A stretch of 47,785 bases of DNA from JAKFWI01 sp050246435. GTDB lineage: Bacteria > Pseudomonadota > Alphaproteobacteria > Caulobacterales > Aquidulcibacteraceae. Below the pieces are notes generated by a model that worked only from the letters and a program-made list of their open reading frames with translations, was not told the DNA's origin and did not search any database. Both the position numbers and the translations under genes were made by a program. Location of the stretch: assembly GCA_050246435.1 (NCBI GenBank), contig JBFWWB010000005.1, positions 1 to 47,785 on the forward strand. Reading direction: 5' to 3'. Positions 24,100 to 31,557 of this stretch are shown piece after piece (position 1 is the first letter of the stretch; every line of letters starts with the position of its first letter).

Positions 24100-24139
24100 T
24101 CAACGATAACGTTGACAAACGGCGCGCGCAAACTCTAGT
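24100..24139 (+). promoter_or_regulatory. TetR-type operator copy 3 over the promoter of the thiolase-like operon
   Basis: TCAACGATAACGTTGA (24100-24115) is a perfect inverted repeat of TCAACG around four bases. It overlaps TTGACA (24112-24117), followed by a -10-like TCTAGT or TAGTCT near 24134-24141. It lies in the 123-bp divergent region between the TetR gene and the first thiolase-like gene. Confidence 0.8.
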
Positions 24140-24166
24140 CTCCGGAAAGAACACGGCGCGCCGCGC

Positions 24167-25243
24167 ATGCGCGCGAAACGCGAACGGGCGGCGGGGCGAG
24201 GGTTGGCTGCTTTCATCCAGGGCGTCGCCGCATCGGTCTCCTGGGCGGAGCGGGGCCTGGGCCTCGGCGATCTCATATTCCGTACGGTCACCGCCGCGTT
24301 GGCGGACGCCGGGCGCACAATCGGCGAGGTGGAGACGCTGGTGCTCGCCGCGCACGATCTGATCGATGGGCGCTCGCTCTCCAGCATGGTCACCGCACCG
24401 GCGGCGGGCGCGTATCTGAAGGATGAAATCCGCTTGGCGGAGGACGGACTGGCGGCGGTGTCGCTGGCGGCGGCGCAGGTCGAGGCCGGCCAATCGCCGT
24501 TGGTGATCGTGGCGGCATGGGGCCGGGCGAGTGAGGTGGATTTTCCTTCCCACGCGCGCGCCGCGTTCGATCCGGCGTTCGCGCAGCCGTTCGGGCTCAC
24601 TGAGGCAGGCGTTTCCGCGATGCGGCTTTCGGCGTGGCTTGCGCGCTATGGCGATGCGGGGCCGGCGCGCGCGGAAGCCGCCGCTGCGCGGCTGCGGCGC
24701 GCCGCACGCAATCCGCTGGGCGCCGGCGCGGGTGCGCCGTGGCCGATCCGCGCCTATCCTTTGCGCGACGAGGAAATGCCGCGCGCGGCGGACATCGTCG
24801 CTGCGATGCTGATCGGGGCCGCGCCCGGCAAGGCGCGCATCCGCGGCGTCGGCCACGGTACGGACGTGAGCGATATCGGCGCGCGCGATTTGTTGGCGCT
24901 GCCCTCCTTGCGCGCGGCGAGCGATGGCGCGCTGCGCGCGGCAGGCTGCGCATTGGAAGATATCTCGGCGTTCGAGATGGATGGTTTCGCGCTGAGCGAC
25001 GAGGCGCTGGCCATGGAGGCTGCGGGGCTCGCAGCGCCCGGCGAGGGCTTCGCGGCCTATGCGGCCCACACCGCGTTCAACCGATCGGGCGGCGGCGCTG
25101 CGGGCTGGTGTTACCCCGCGATCGGTCTGTTGCGTTTGCACGATGCGCTGGGCGCGCTGAAACCCGGAGAATTGGCGCTTGCCGCCGGCGCTTCGCCGGT
25201 GGGCGCGCAGGCGCATGTCGCGGTCGTGGCGGAGGCGGCATGA
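24167..25243 (+). CDS. Thiolase-like protein, catalytic residues lost (subunit 1)
   Basis: A 358-residue protein of the thiolase fold. The region where thiolases carry the nucleophilic Cys reads RLAEDGLAAVSLAAAQVEAGQ, with no Cys. The C-terminal GHPxG region is replaced by FNRSGGGAAGWCYPAIG. Thus it cannot be a normal thiolase; it is likely a structural or substrate-binding partner of the next gene, which overlaps it as ATGA (25240-25243). ATG 24167 begins the coding frame after the TetR-controlled promoter. Paired thiolase-like proteins plus a DUF35 protein occur in acyltransferase and retro-aldolase complexes. Confidence 0.75.
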   Translation: MRAKRERAAGRGLAAFIQGVAASVSWAERGLGLGDLIFRTVTAALADAGRTIGEVETLVLAAHDLIDGRSLSSMVTAPAAGAYLKDEIRLAEDGLAAVSLAAAQVEAGQSPLVIVAAWGRASEVDFPSHARAAFDPAFAQPFGLTEAGVSAMRLSAWLARYGDAGPARAEAAAARLRRAARNPLGAGAGAPWPIRAYPLRDEEMPRAADIVAAMLIGAAPGKARIRGVGHGTDVSDIGARDLLALPSLRAASDGALRAAGCALEDISAFEMDGFALSDEALAMEAAGLAAPGEGFAAYAAHTAFNRSGGGAAGWCYPAIGLLRLHDALGALKPGELALAAGASPVGAQAHVAVVAEAA

Positions 25244-26403
25244 GCGCGCGCGCCGCCATCATCGGCGTCGGGCAGACGGCGTATCGCCGCCGCCACGCCG
25301 ATAAGAACGCCGCCGAACTGGCGCGTGAGGCGATGCGCCTGGCGCTCGACGATGCGGGCCTCGGCTTGGACGCGATCGGCCTCGTCGTCGGCGGCGTCGC
25401 GCCCGACACGCTTGCCGGTCTCGATCATATGGACAAGGCGTCCCTCGCGCGGCCCGGCATCCCGTACATGCGCGTGCATACGGGCGGGGCGACGGGCTCT
25501 TCCGCGCTGCTGGCGGCGCTGAGCTGGGTGGCGGCGGGACGCTGCGAGGCGGCCCTCGTCGTTGCGATCGAGCGCATGGGCCAGGCCGAAACCGCGCAGA
25601 AGATTTTCAACACGATTTTCGATCCGATTTACGAAAAGGATTTGGCGCTCAGCACCATCGTGATGGCCGCGCTGCGCGCCTCCATGCTGATGCGCCGCTA
25701 CGGCTACCGGCCGGAGCAATGGGCGGGCGTCGCGGCGCGCAATTCCGAAGCGGCGGGCCGCAACCCCTTCGCGCCGGAAGCGCGCGTGTTCACGACGGAG
25801 CAGGTGCTCGCGTCGAAGATGCTGTGCTGGCCGATACGCGCCTACGAGGTGTGCCCGATCTCGGAAGGCGCCTGCGCCGTCGTGGTCACGGCGGAGCGGC
25901 TGGCGCGCGGGCGCAACGCGGCCTGGGTGCAAGGCGCGCACGGGCAGACGGATTCCTACAACATGGGCGATCGCGTGAACCGCCCGGAGGGCGCGCTCGT
26001 CGATCTGCTCACCTTGCAGCGCTCCGCGCGCGCCGCCTATGCGCAGGCCGGAATTTCCGATCCCGCCAGCGAGATAGACGTGGCGGAGGTGCAAGCCCCG
26101 TTCCCCAGCGCGGAATCCATGCATTACACCGGGCTTGGGCTCTGCACGCCGGAAGGCGGACCCGCCTTCGTCGACCGCCTGCTTGCAGACCGCGTGCATG
26201 TGGCGATCAATCCGTCGGGCGGGCCGCAGGCCGCCAATCCGGTGAGCGCCACCGCGCTGGTGCGCGTCGCGGAAGCAGCCCAGCAAGTGCGCGGCCGCGC
26301 CGGCCCGGTGCAGGTCGACGGCGTGCGCCGCGCCATCGCCACCGGGCAAGGCGGCGCCAGCCAATTCTCAACCGCGATCTTGTTCGGCCGCGATCGGCCC
26401 TGA
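25240..26403 (+). CDS. Thiolase-like (lipid-transfer/Ltp2-like) protein without catalytic Cys
   Basis: A 387-residue thiolase-superfamily protein. The nucleophile region is VHTGGATGSSALLAAL (usual CASG Cys absent), the catalytic His segment GHPxG is ANPVS in INPSGGPQAANPVSATALVRVAEAAQQVRG, and the third Cys site is GQGGASQ. All three thiolase residues are therefore missing. This pattern is known in steroid-degradation aldolases such as Ltp2, which need a DUF35 partner. The next gene encodes such a partner. I infer a retro-aldolase or related C-C lyase role rather than thiolysis; a lipid-transfer annotation is the conservative alternative. Confidence 0.8.
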   Translation: MSARAAIIGVGQTAYRRRHADKNAAELAREAMRLALDDAGLGLDAIGLVVGGVAPDTLAGLDHMDKASLARPGIPYMRVHTGGATGSSALLAALSWVAAGRCEAALVVAIERMGQAETAQKIFNTIFDPIYEKDLALSTIVMAALRASMLMRRYGYRPEQWAGVAARNSEAAGRNPFAPEARVFTTEQVLASKMLCWPIRAYEVCPISEGACAVVVTAERLARGRNAAWVQGAHGQTDSYNMGDRVNRPEGALVDLLTLQRSARAAYAQAGISDPASEIDVAEVQAPFPSAESMHYTGLGLCTPEGGPAFVDRLLADRVHVAINPSGGPQAANPVSATALVRVAEAAQQVRGRAGPVQVDGVRRAIATGQGGASQFSTAILFGRDRP

Positions 26404-26413
26404 GGTTTCTCCC

Positions 26414-26884
26414 ATGACAGACGACGAACTCATCACGATCCCGGGCAACTGGAACTTCAACTACAATTACTTCGCCGGCGAAGCCGCGAGCCGCTTCTTT
26501 GCGGGCCTGCGCCGCGGCGAAATTCTCTCCACGCTTTGCCCGCAATGCGGCCGCCGCCTGGTGCCGGCGCGCTCCTTCTGCGATGCGTGCTATGTGGAGA
26601 CGACGGAATGGGCGCCCGTCGGCCTCGTCGGCAAGCTGGAAGTGTTCACCATCGTGCAGACGCAATTTCCCGGCCTGCCGGCGCCGCCCTTCACTATCGG
26701 CTATGTCACGCTCGACGGGGCCGACACGGCGGTGCTCAACTTCGTGCAGGGCCTCGATTACAGCGACCTCGATGCAGTCGGGCGTAAGCTTTTCGCCGGC
26801 CCGCGCGTGCGCGCCGTGTTTTCGCCTTCGCCGCAGGGGCGCATCCTCGATTTCCATTTCGAACTCGCGGAGCCCGCGGCGTGA
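26414..26884 (+). CDS. DUF35 (Zn-ribbon/OB-fold) protein
   Basis: A 156-residue small protein. The rubredoxin-like Zn ribbon has Cys42, Cys45, Cys56 and Cys59 (LCPQCG then FCDACY), after an N-terminal helix region (NYFAGEAASRFFAGLRRGEI). Residues about 65-150 form the OB fold (GLVGKLEVFTIVQTQFPGLPAPPFTIGYVTLDG). DUF35 proteins bind thiolase-superfamily enzymes (PhlB with PhlC, ChsH2 DUF35 domain with Ltp2, BbsA with BbsB). It starts 10 bp after the Cys-less thiolase-like gene, the expected partner. Confidence 0.9.
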   Translation: MTDDELITIPGNWNFNYNYFAGEAASRFFAGLRRGEILSTLCPQCGRRLVPARSFCDACYVETTEWAPVGLVGKLEVFTIVQTQFPGLPAPPFTIGYVTLDGADTAVLNFVQGLDYSDLDAVGRKLFAGPRVRAVFSPSPQGRILDFHFELAEPAA

Positions 26885-26952
26885 TGCGGGCGAGCGAACA
26901 CGCATTCGTGTCTTCGGCGGGCGCATGGGAGCGCGGATTCTGAGCGGGGCGA

Positions 26953-26974
26953 CGAACCGGCGCGGACCGGTTCG
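26953..26974. promoter_or_regulatory. Perfect 8-bp inverted repeat upstream of the second acyl-CoA ligase
   Basis: CGAACCGG (26953-26960) and CCGGTTCG (26967-26974) are separated by 6 bases in the 110-bp gap between the DUF35 gene and the ligase. It may be a regulator site or a leader hairpin; AGGGAGGA (26979-26986) gives the ligase a good ribosome-binding site. No other copy was noticed. Confidence 0.45.
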
Positions 26975-26994
26975 CGGAGAGGGAGGAACGAGCC

Positions 26995-28530
26995 GTGATT
27001 GACGTGCGCGAAGCGATGCGCCGGGCCGCGCGATGGAATGCCGATCGGGTCGCCGTGGTGAGCGGCGATCGCCAGCTCACCTTCCGCGAAGCGTGGGCGC
27101 GCGGCCTGCGCCTGGCCAACGGCCTCAACGCTATGGGTTTGAAGGCAGGCGATCGCATCGCGGTGCTGGAAGATAATGGCGTCGAAGCGGCCGATTTCTT
27201 CCTGGGCGCTGTCGCCGGGAATTTCGTGCGCGTGCCGCTCTATCGGCGCAACTCGCCCGAGGCGCACGCGCACATGGTGCGCCACACGGGATGCCGCGCG
27301 ATTGTGGTATCGGCGGAATACGAGCGGGAACTGGAAAACATCCAGGAGCGCGCGCCGGAGCTTGCACACGTCTTCGTGCGCCGCGGTGATTACGAGCAAT
27401 GGCTGTTCGCGCAGAGCGACGCCGATCCCGATCCGCCGGTGCATCTCGACGATTTCCATGTCATCCGCCATTCCGGCGGCACCACGGGGCAACCCAAAGG
27501 CATGGCCTTCTCGCATCGCGCCTGGATGCACACCGAACGCGACTGGATTTTGCGCCTGCCAGCGTTCGAGATCGGCGACGCGTGCACCCACGTCGGCCCG
27601 ATCTCGCACGGCTCGGGCTATCTGTTCGTGCCGACGTGGATCGCCGGGGGTTATTCCATTTTGGAAACCCGCTTCGAGGCGCGCCGCGTGCTCGATCTGC
27701 TCGACGAGCACGGCGGCTACGCGTTCGCGGTGCCCACGATGCTGAGCGACATCCTGGCGTTGAAGGACGACAAGCAGCGCCGCTTCGAGAAGCTGAAGGC
27801 GGTCGTCGTTTCCGGTGCGCCAATCCGGGAAAACACGGCCCGCGAAGCCAACGCGCTCTTCGGCGCCAAACTCTATCAGCTTTACGGGCAAACCGAGGCG
27901 GTGCCCGCCGCCGTGATGACGCCGCGCGAATGGTTCGAGGCCGGCGGCGGCGAGGCGATCCGCTCCGTCGGGCGCATCATGCCGTTCGCCAAGGTCGAGG
28001 TGCGCGACGAGGAAAACCGCCCGTTGAAGGAGGGCGAGATCGGCGAAATCGCGATCCAGACCGATGGGCAGATGGTGAAAATCTGGAACGAGCCGGAGAT
28101 GACGGCGCAGCGCGTCGTCGACGGCTGGGTGCTCACCGGCGATATCGGCCGCATCGACGAGAACGGCTTTCTCTATCTGGTCGACCGCAAGGACGACATG
28201 ATCATCTCCGGCGGTTTCAACATTTGGCCGGCCGAGCTCGAGATCGCCATCGCCTCCTATCCGGAGGTGCGCGAGGTTGTGGTGGTGGCTGCACCGCATG
28301 CGCATTGGGGCGAAACGCCGGTGGCCATCGTCGTGCTCAATCCAGACGCCGCGCTGACGGAGCAGCAGGTGATCGACGTGTGCGTGACGCGCCTTGGCGG
28401 TTACAAGAAGCCCACGAAGGTGATCCTGCAGAGAGAGCCGTTGCCGCGCACGCCGGTCGGCAAGATTTCCCGCAAGCAAATCCGTGAGCCGTTCTGGTCG
28501 TCGGCGGACGGCCGCCTCGGCGGCGCGTGA
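26995..28530 (+). CDS. Acyl-CoA synthetase (AMP-forming)
   Basis: A 511-residue ATP-dependent CoA ligase with canonical motifs: HSGGTTGQPKGM (P-loop, 159-170), YGQTEA, GWVLTGDIG, DRKDDMIISGGFNIWPAELE hinge and C-terminal PRTPVGKISRK with catalytic Lys490. The GTG at 26995 has AGGGAGGA about 9 bp upstream. It resembles long-chain or bulky-acid ligases (FadD/CaiC-like); the acid is not readable. It precedes a P450 gene by 7 bp, so it may activate an acid produced or oxidised by that P450. Confidence 0.9.
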   Translation: MIDVREAMRRAARWNADRVAVVSGDRQLTFREAWARGLRLANGLNAMGLKAGDRIAVLEDNGVEAADFFLGAVAGNFVRVPLYRRNSPEAHAHMVRHTGCRAIVVSAEYERELENIQERAPELAHVFVRRGDYEQWLFAQSDADPDPPVHLDDFHVIRHSGGTTGQPKGMAFSHRAWMHTERDWILRLPAFEIGDACTHVGPISHGSGYLFVPTWIAGGYSILETRFEARRVLDLLDEHGGYAFAVPTMLSDILALKDDKQRRFEKLKAVVVSGAPIRENTAREANALFGAKLYQLYGQTEAVPAAVMTPREWFEAGGGEAIRSVGRIMPFAKVEVRDEENRPLKEGEIGEIAIQTDGQMVKIWNEPEMTAQRVVDGWVLTGDIGRIDENGFLYLVDRKDDMIISGGFNIWPAELEIAIASYPEVREVVVVAAPHAHWGETPVAIVVLNPDAALTEQQVIDVCVTRLGGYKKPTKVILQREPLPRTPVGKISRKQIREPFWSSADGRLGGA

Positions 28531-28537
28531 GAAAGCC

Positions 28538-29761
28538 ATGACGCAAACCGCCGATCTTGACGATCTCCTGAGTGAAGAAGCGATCGATCGCCCGATCAGC
28601 TTCTACGCCAAGCTGCGCGAACGCGGCGCGGCGCATTGGAACCCGCGCTGGAACGGCTGGGTCGTCAGCAGTTATGACGCCGTCGTCGCCGGTTTCCGCG
28701 ACACAGCGCACCTTTCGGCGGATCGCTTTTCCGGCCCGTTCGGCGCCGATCTGCGCGCCGGCGCGGCAGAGCGCCCGCAGCTGCTAAACTTCCTAAGCAA
28801 ATTCTTCGTATGGAAAGATCCGCCGTCGCACACGCGCATGCGGCTGCTCGTCAACTCCGCGTTCACGCCAAAGAGCGTCGAGGCGTTTCGCCCGCGCGTG
28901 CGCGCGCTGGTGCGCGAACTGGCCGATCCGCTGGCCGGCCGCGACGCCGATTTCCTGGGCGAGTTTGCGTTCCATCTGCCGGTCATCGTCATCGCGGAAT
29001 TCCTCGGCGTGCCGAGCGAGGCGCGCCAGCAGGTGCGCCAATGGTCGGAGGATTTGGGCGCGGTGATCTTCGTGCGCGGCGGCGACAGCGCGCGCGCCGA
29101 ACGCGGCGAACGCGCCATGGCGGACATCGTGGGCTTTCTGCGTCCCATCGTGCGTGCGCGCCGCGCCGAGCCGAAGGATGATTTTCTCACCGCACTCGCC
29201 CATGCAGAAGCGGATGGCGCGCGCCTGGATGAAGACGAGGTGATCGCCAACGCCGTGCTGATGGTGTTCGCCGGCCACGAAACCACGATGAACCTGCTGG
29301 CCAATGGCATCGTCGCGTTCCACCAATTCCCGGAGCAATGGGAGCGCCTGCGCGCCGAGCCAGCGCTGGCGCGTACGGCGGTGGAGGAAATCCTGCGCTT
29401 CGACGGGCCGATCCGCGGCATGGCGCGCTGGGCGAAGGCGCCGCTGGAACTGGGCGGCCAGGCCATCGCCGCGAACGATCGCGTCTTCCTCGTGCAGCAC
29501 GCCGCCAACCACGATCCCGCGGCGTTCGACAATCCCGACCGGCTGGATATCGCGCGTTGGCCTAATCGCCATGTGGCGTTCGGGCAGGGTATCCATACAT
29601 GCCTGGGCGCGCCGCTGGCGCGCATGGAAGCCCAGGAGGCCATCGCCTACCTGGCCGAGCAATTCGCGCAGATCGAGGTGTTGGAGCCCGCGTTGCGCTA
29701 CGCGCCCACGCTCGTTTCGCGCAGCCTCAAATCGCTGAAGACGCGGATGCACGAGGCATGA
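28538..29761 (+). CDS. Cytochrome P450
   Basis: A 407-residue soluble class I P450. The I-helix oxygen-binding motif is AGHETT (245-250), the K-helix ExxR is VEEILRF, and the heme loop is FGQGIHTCLG with Cys355 as the thiolate ligand. No N-terminal membrane anchor. The start at 28538 lies 7 bp after the ligase stop. The stop overlaps the ferredoxin start as ATGA (29758-29761), so electron donor and P450 are coupled. Length and motifs fit bacterial terpene- or steroid-type CYPs, but the subfamily cannot be fixed by eye. Confidence 0.93.
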   Translation: MTQTADLDDLLSEEAIDRPISFYAKLRERGAAHWNPRWNGWVVSSYDAVVAGFRDTAHLSADRFSGPFGADLRAGAAERPQLLNFLSKFFVWKDPPSHTRMRLLVNSAFTPKSVEAFRPRVRALVRELADPLAGRDADFLGEFAFHLPVIVIAEFLGVPSEARQQVRQWSEDLGAVIFVRGGDSARAERGERAMADIVGFLRPIVRARRAEPKDDFLTALAHAEADGARLDEDEVIANAVLMVFAGHETTMNLLANGIVAFHQFPEQWERLRAEPALARTAVEEILRFDGPIRGMARWAKAPLELGGQAIAANDRVFLVQHAANHDPAAFDNPDRLDIARWPNRHVAFGQGIHTCLGAPLARMEAQEAIAYLAEQFAQIEVLEPALRYAPTLVSRSLKSLKTRMHEA

Positions 29762-29952
29762 GTGAAGCGGAGAAGCGCAAGGCCGCGGTGTCGCACGACC
29801 TCTGCGTCGGCGTCGGCATGTGCGTGCTGACCGCACCCAAGGCCTTCCGGCTCAACGCGGAAGGCCTCTCCGAGCCCACCGGTGAGGACGACGAGGCGTT
29901 GCAGGCCGCGGCGGACGCCTGCCCGATGAGCGCGATCACGCTGCTGGATTAG
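29758..29952 (+). CDS. [3Fe-4S] P450 redox-partner ferredoxin
   Basis: A 64-residue ferredoxin with Cys16-x5-Cys22 (LCVGVGMC) and Cys55-Pro. The middle Cys of a [4Fe-4S] motif is Val19, so a [3Fe-4S] cluster is expected, as in other CYP-linked ferredoxins. It should pass electrons to the P450 just upstream; no ferredoxin reductase is encoded in this window, so it must come from elsewhere. Start chosen at the ATGA overlap. Confidence 0.92.
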   Translation: MSEAEKRKAAVSHDLCVGVGMCVLTAPKAFRLNAEGLSEPTGEDDEALQAAADACPMSAITLLD

Positions 29953-29959
29953 CCGCGCT

Positions 29960-30166
29960 TCAGGGCGGCGCGCCCAGCTCGGCGATCTCCACCGCCTTCA
30001 ATTCGCCCGCGGGATAGCCCGCCGTCTGGTGTACATGGGCGTCGTTGAACCACGCGCACCACACCATCTCTACGCCGTGACGATCGGGGCTCACGCCCGT
30101 CACCGCCATGGTCGGCCCACCGCTTTTCACCTGCACGCGGTCGCCGCACTTGAACATCTCGGCCAT
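29960..30166 (-). CDS. DUF2158 (YodC-like) small protein
   Basis: A 68-residue protein with the DUF2158 pattern GDRVQVKSGGPTMAVTG, then WCAWFNDAHVHQTAGYPAGELKAVE. A small beta-barrel of unknown role. It follows the class A flavin monooxygenase by 18 bp on the same strand and is probably co-transcribed. No signal peptide or catalytic residue is visible. Confidence 0.8.
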   Translation of the reverse strand: MAEMFKCGDRVQVKSGGPTMAVTGVSPDRHGVEMVWCAWFNDAHVHQTAGYPAGELKAVEIAELGAPP

Positions 30167-30184
30167 GGAAATTCTTTCTGATGC

Positions 30185-31447
30185 TTAGGCGAAGGCTTGG
30201 TTGTCGTCGAACTCGGTCGGCCCGCGCCCGAACTTGGCGAGGCGCTCTTCCGCGCTGGTGCGGCCGGTGATGATCGACGGCGATTCGAGGCGAAAGGAGG
30301 TGTAAGTCCGCGAGCCAGAGCCCCAGCCGTTGCCTTCCTTCTGCGCGCGGACCATGCGCTCGCGCTCTTCTTCGAGTTCCGGCTCGGTAAGGTGGAACAC
30401 ACGGCGCTTGGACTCGCACGAGATCGGCGAGGAGATTTCCAGGAACACCTTGCGGCGCAGCCGCGCATATTCGTCCAGCGCGGCGTCGTCGGCTTTGCCG
30501 GTGGCGACATGACCCAGCACATCGATCAGGCAGAACGCGTCGAACATGCCGCCGGTCAGCCCGAAGCCGCTCGTCGGGTTCGTCACGTGCGCGGAATCGC
30601 CAGCCAGCAGCACGCGGCCCACGCGCATCTTCTCCACGCAGCGTTGATGCATGCTGTAGGGCGAGAACAAATCGAGCTGCGCGCCTTCGCCCTCGTTGGG
30701 CAGCACTTTGCGGTAATAATCGAAGATGCGGTCGCGCACGCTGTGCACGGGCAGGTTTGCGTCCTCGTGGAAGGTCACGCGCCATTGCCCGCCGCGCGTC
30801 AGCCGCACGATGATCGCGCCGAACTGGTTGTCGATCATCAGGTTGCTTTTCGGGTGCCAGCCGTGGCCCTCGAAATCGAACCGCATATTGGTGGCGACGA
30901 AGCGGTCGGGCCATGTATAGCCGATCAACTCCTGGCCAATGGCCTTGCGCACGCCGCTGCGCCCGCCGTCCGCCCCAATGACCCACTTGGCCTTGATCTT
31001 CTCCGGGCCTTCCTGGGACTCGGCGTCGACCTCGACGTAATCGTCATATTGCTTGAGGCCGGTGAAGCGCATGCCCCAGTCGCAGGTGATCTGCGGGTAG
31101 CGCGGCATGTGCGAAAGCACCACCTCGGTCAATTCGTTGATCGCCAGGGTGAGGGTGTAGGGATGGTCCAGCCCGTCGGGGTATTTCGATTTGGAGACGA
31201 ACGCCTCGCCCGTCTTGAAGAAGCGCGAGCAGCCTTCGTTGCTGAGAAACCCGGCCTTGGCCATGTCGTCGAACAATTCGTAGAGGATCAGATTGTCGAG
31301 CGCCTGGCGGTGGTAGGTCATGGCCCGCGGAGTGGGCAGCACGCCTTGTTCGGCCTCGATGACGCGGATCTTGAGGCCGTGGCGCGCCAAGCCGATCGCG
31401 CAGATAAGGCCTACCGGGCCGCCGCCGACGATGAGAACGTCCTCCAT
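30185..31447 (-). CDS. Class A FAD-dependent monooxygenase (PheA/MhpA-like)
   Basis: A 420-residue single-component flavoprotein hydroxylase. Seen: VLIVGGGPVGL (FAD GxGxxG, 8-13), the middle GADGGRSGVRKAIG (DG motif) and LLAGDSAHVTNPTSGFGLTGG (GD motif). Members hydroxylate phenols, hydroxyphenylpropionates or hydroxybenzoates using NAD(P)H. The ATG at 31447 has AGGAGG just upstream on the complement; the upstream in-frame extension is not supported. It is divergent from an alpha/beta hydrolase gene; substrate unknown. Confidence 0.9.
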   Translation of the reverse strand: MEDVLIVGGGPVGLICAIGLARHGLKIRVIEAEQGVLPTPRAMTYHRQALDNLILYELFDDMAKAGFLSNEGCSRFFKTGEAFVSKSKYPDGLDHPYTLTLAINELTEVVLSHMPRYPQITCDWGMRFTGLKQYDDYVEVDAESQEGPEKIKAKWVIGADGGRSGVRKAIGQELIGYTWPDRFVATNMRFDFEGHGWHPKSNLMIDNQFGAIIVRLTRGGQWRVTFHEDANLPVHSVRDRIFDYYRKVLPNEGEGAQLDLFSPYSMHQRCVEKMRVGRVLLAGDSAHVTNPTSGFGLTGGMFDAFCLIDVLGHVATGKADDAALDEYARLRRKVFLEISSPISCESKRRVFHLTEPELEEERERMVRAQKEGNGWGSGSRTYTSFRLESPSIITGRTSAEERLAKFGRGPTEFDDNQAFA

Positions 31448-31472
31448 GTTTCCTCCTGCCCGGGCGTGCGCG

Positions 31473-31492
31473 CGCCACGTATTGTCGTGGCG
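31473..31492. promoter_or_regulatory. Perfect 7-bp inverted repeat in divergent promoter region
   Basis: CGCCACG (31473-31479) and CGTGGCG (31486-31492) flank six bases, 26 bp upstream of the flavin monooxygenase start. It may be an operator for that gene or the divergent hydrolase. The half-sites differ from those at 26953 and from the TetR palindromes. Confidence 0.45.
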
Positions 31493-31557
31493 AATAAATC
31501 CAATTCCGGACTGTGCGAAAAGTGCAATTGTTTGAAGAATAGCTTGTGCAGGACGCA

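Noticed and set aside
24167..26403. Thiolase-like genes as the missing pcaF
   Set aside because: Both lack the nucleophilic Cys, and the second also lacks the catalytic His, so they cannot perform the thiolysis of beta-ketoadipyl-CoA.
24167..26884. A benzoylsuccinyl-CoA thiolase (BbsAB-like) assignment
   Set aside because: BbsB keeps thiolase catalysis; the Cys-less proteins here fit an aldolase-like pairing better, and no other benzylsuccinate genes are present.
26758..28539. Long open frame on the - strand (593 codons) opposite the second ligase
   Set aside because: Same reason: antisense to a canonical CoA ligase.
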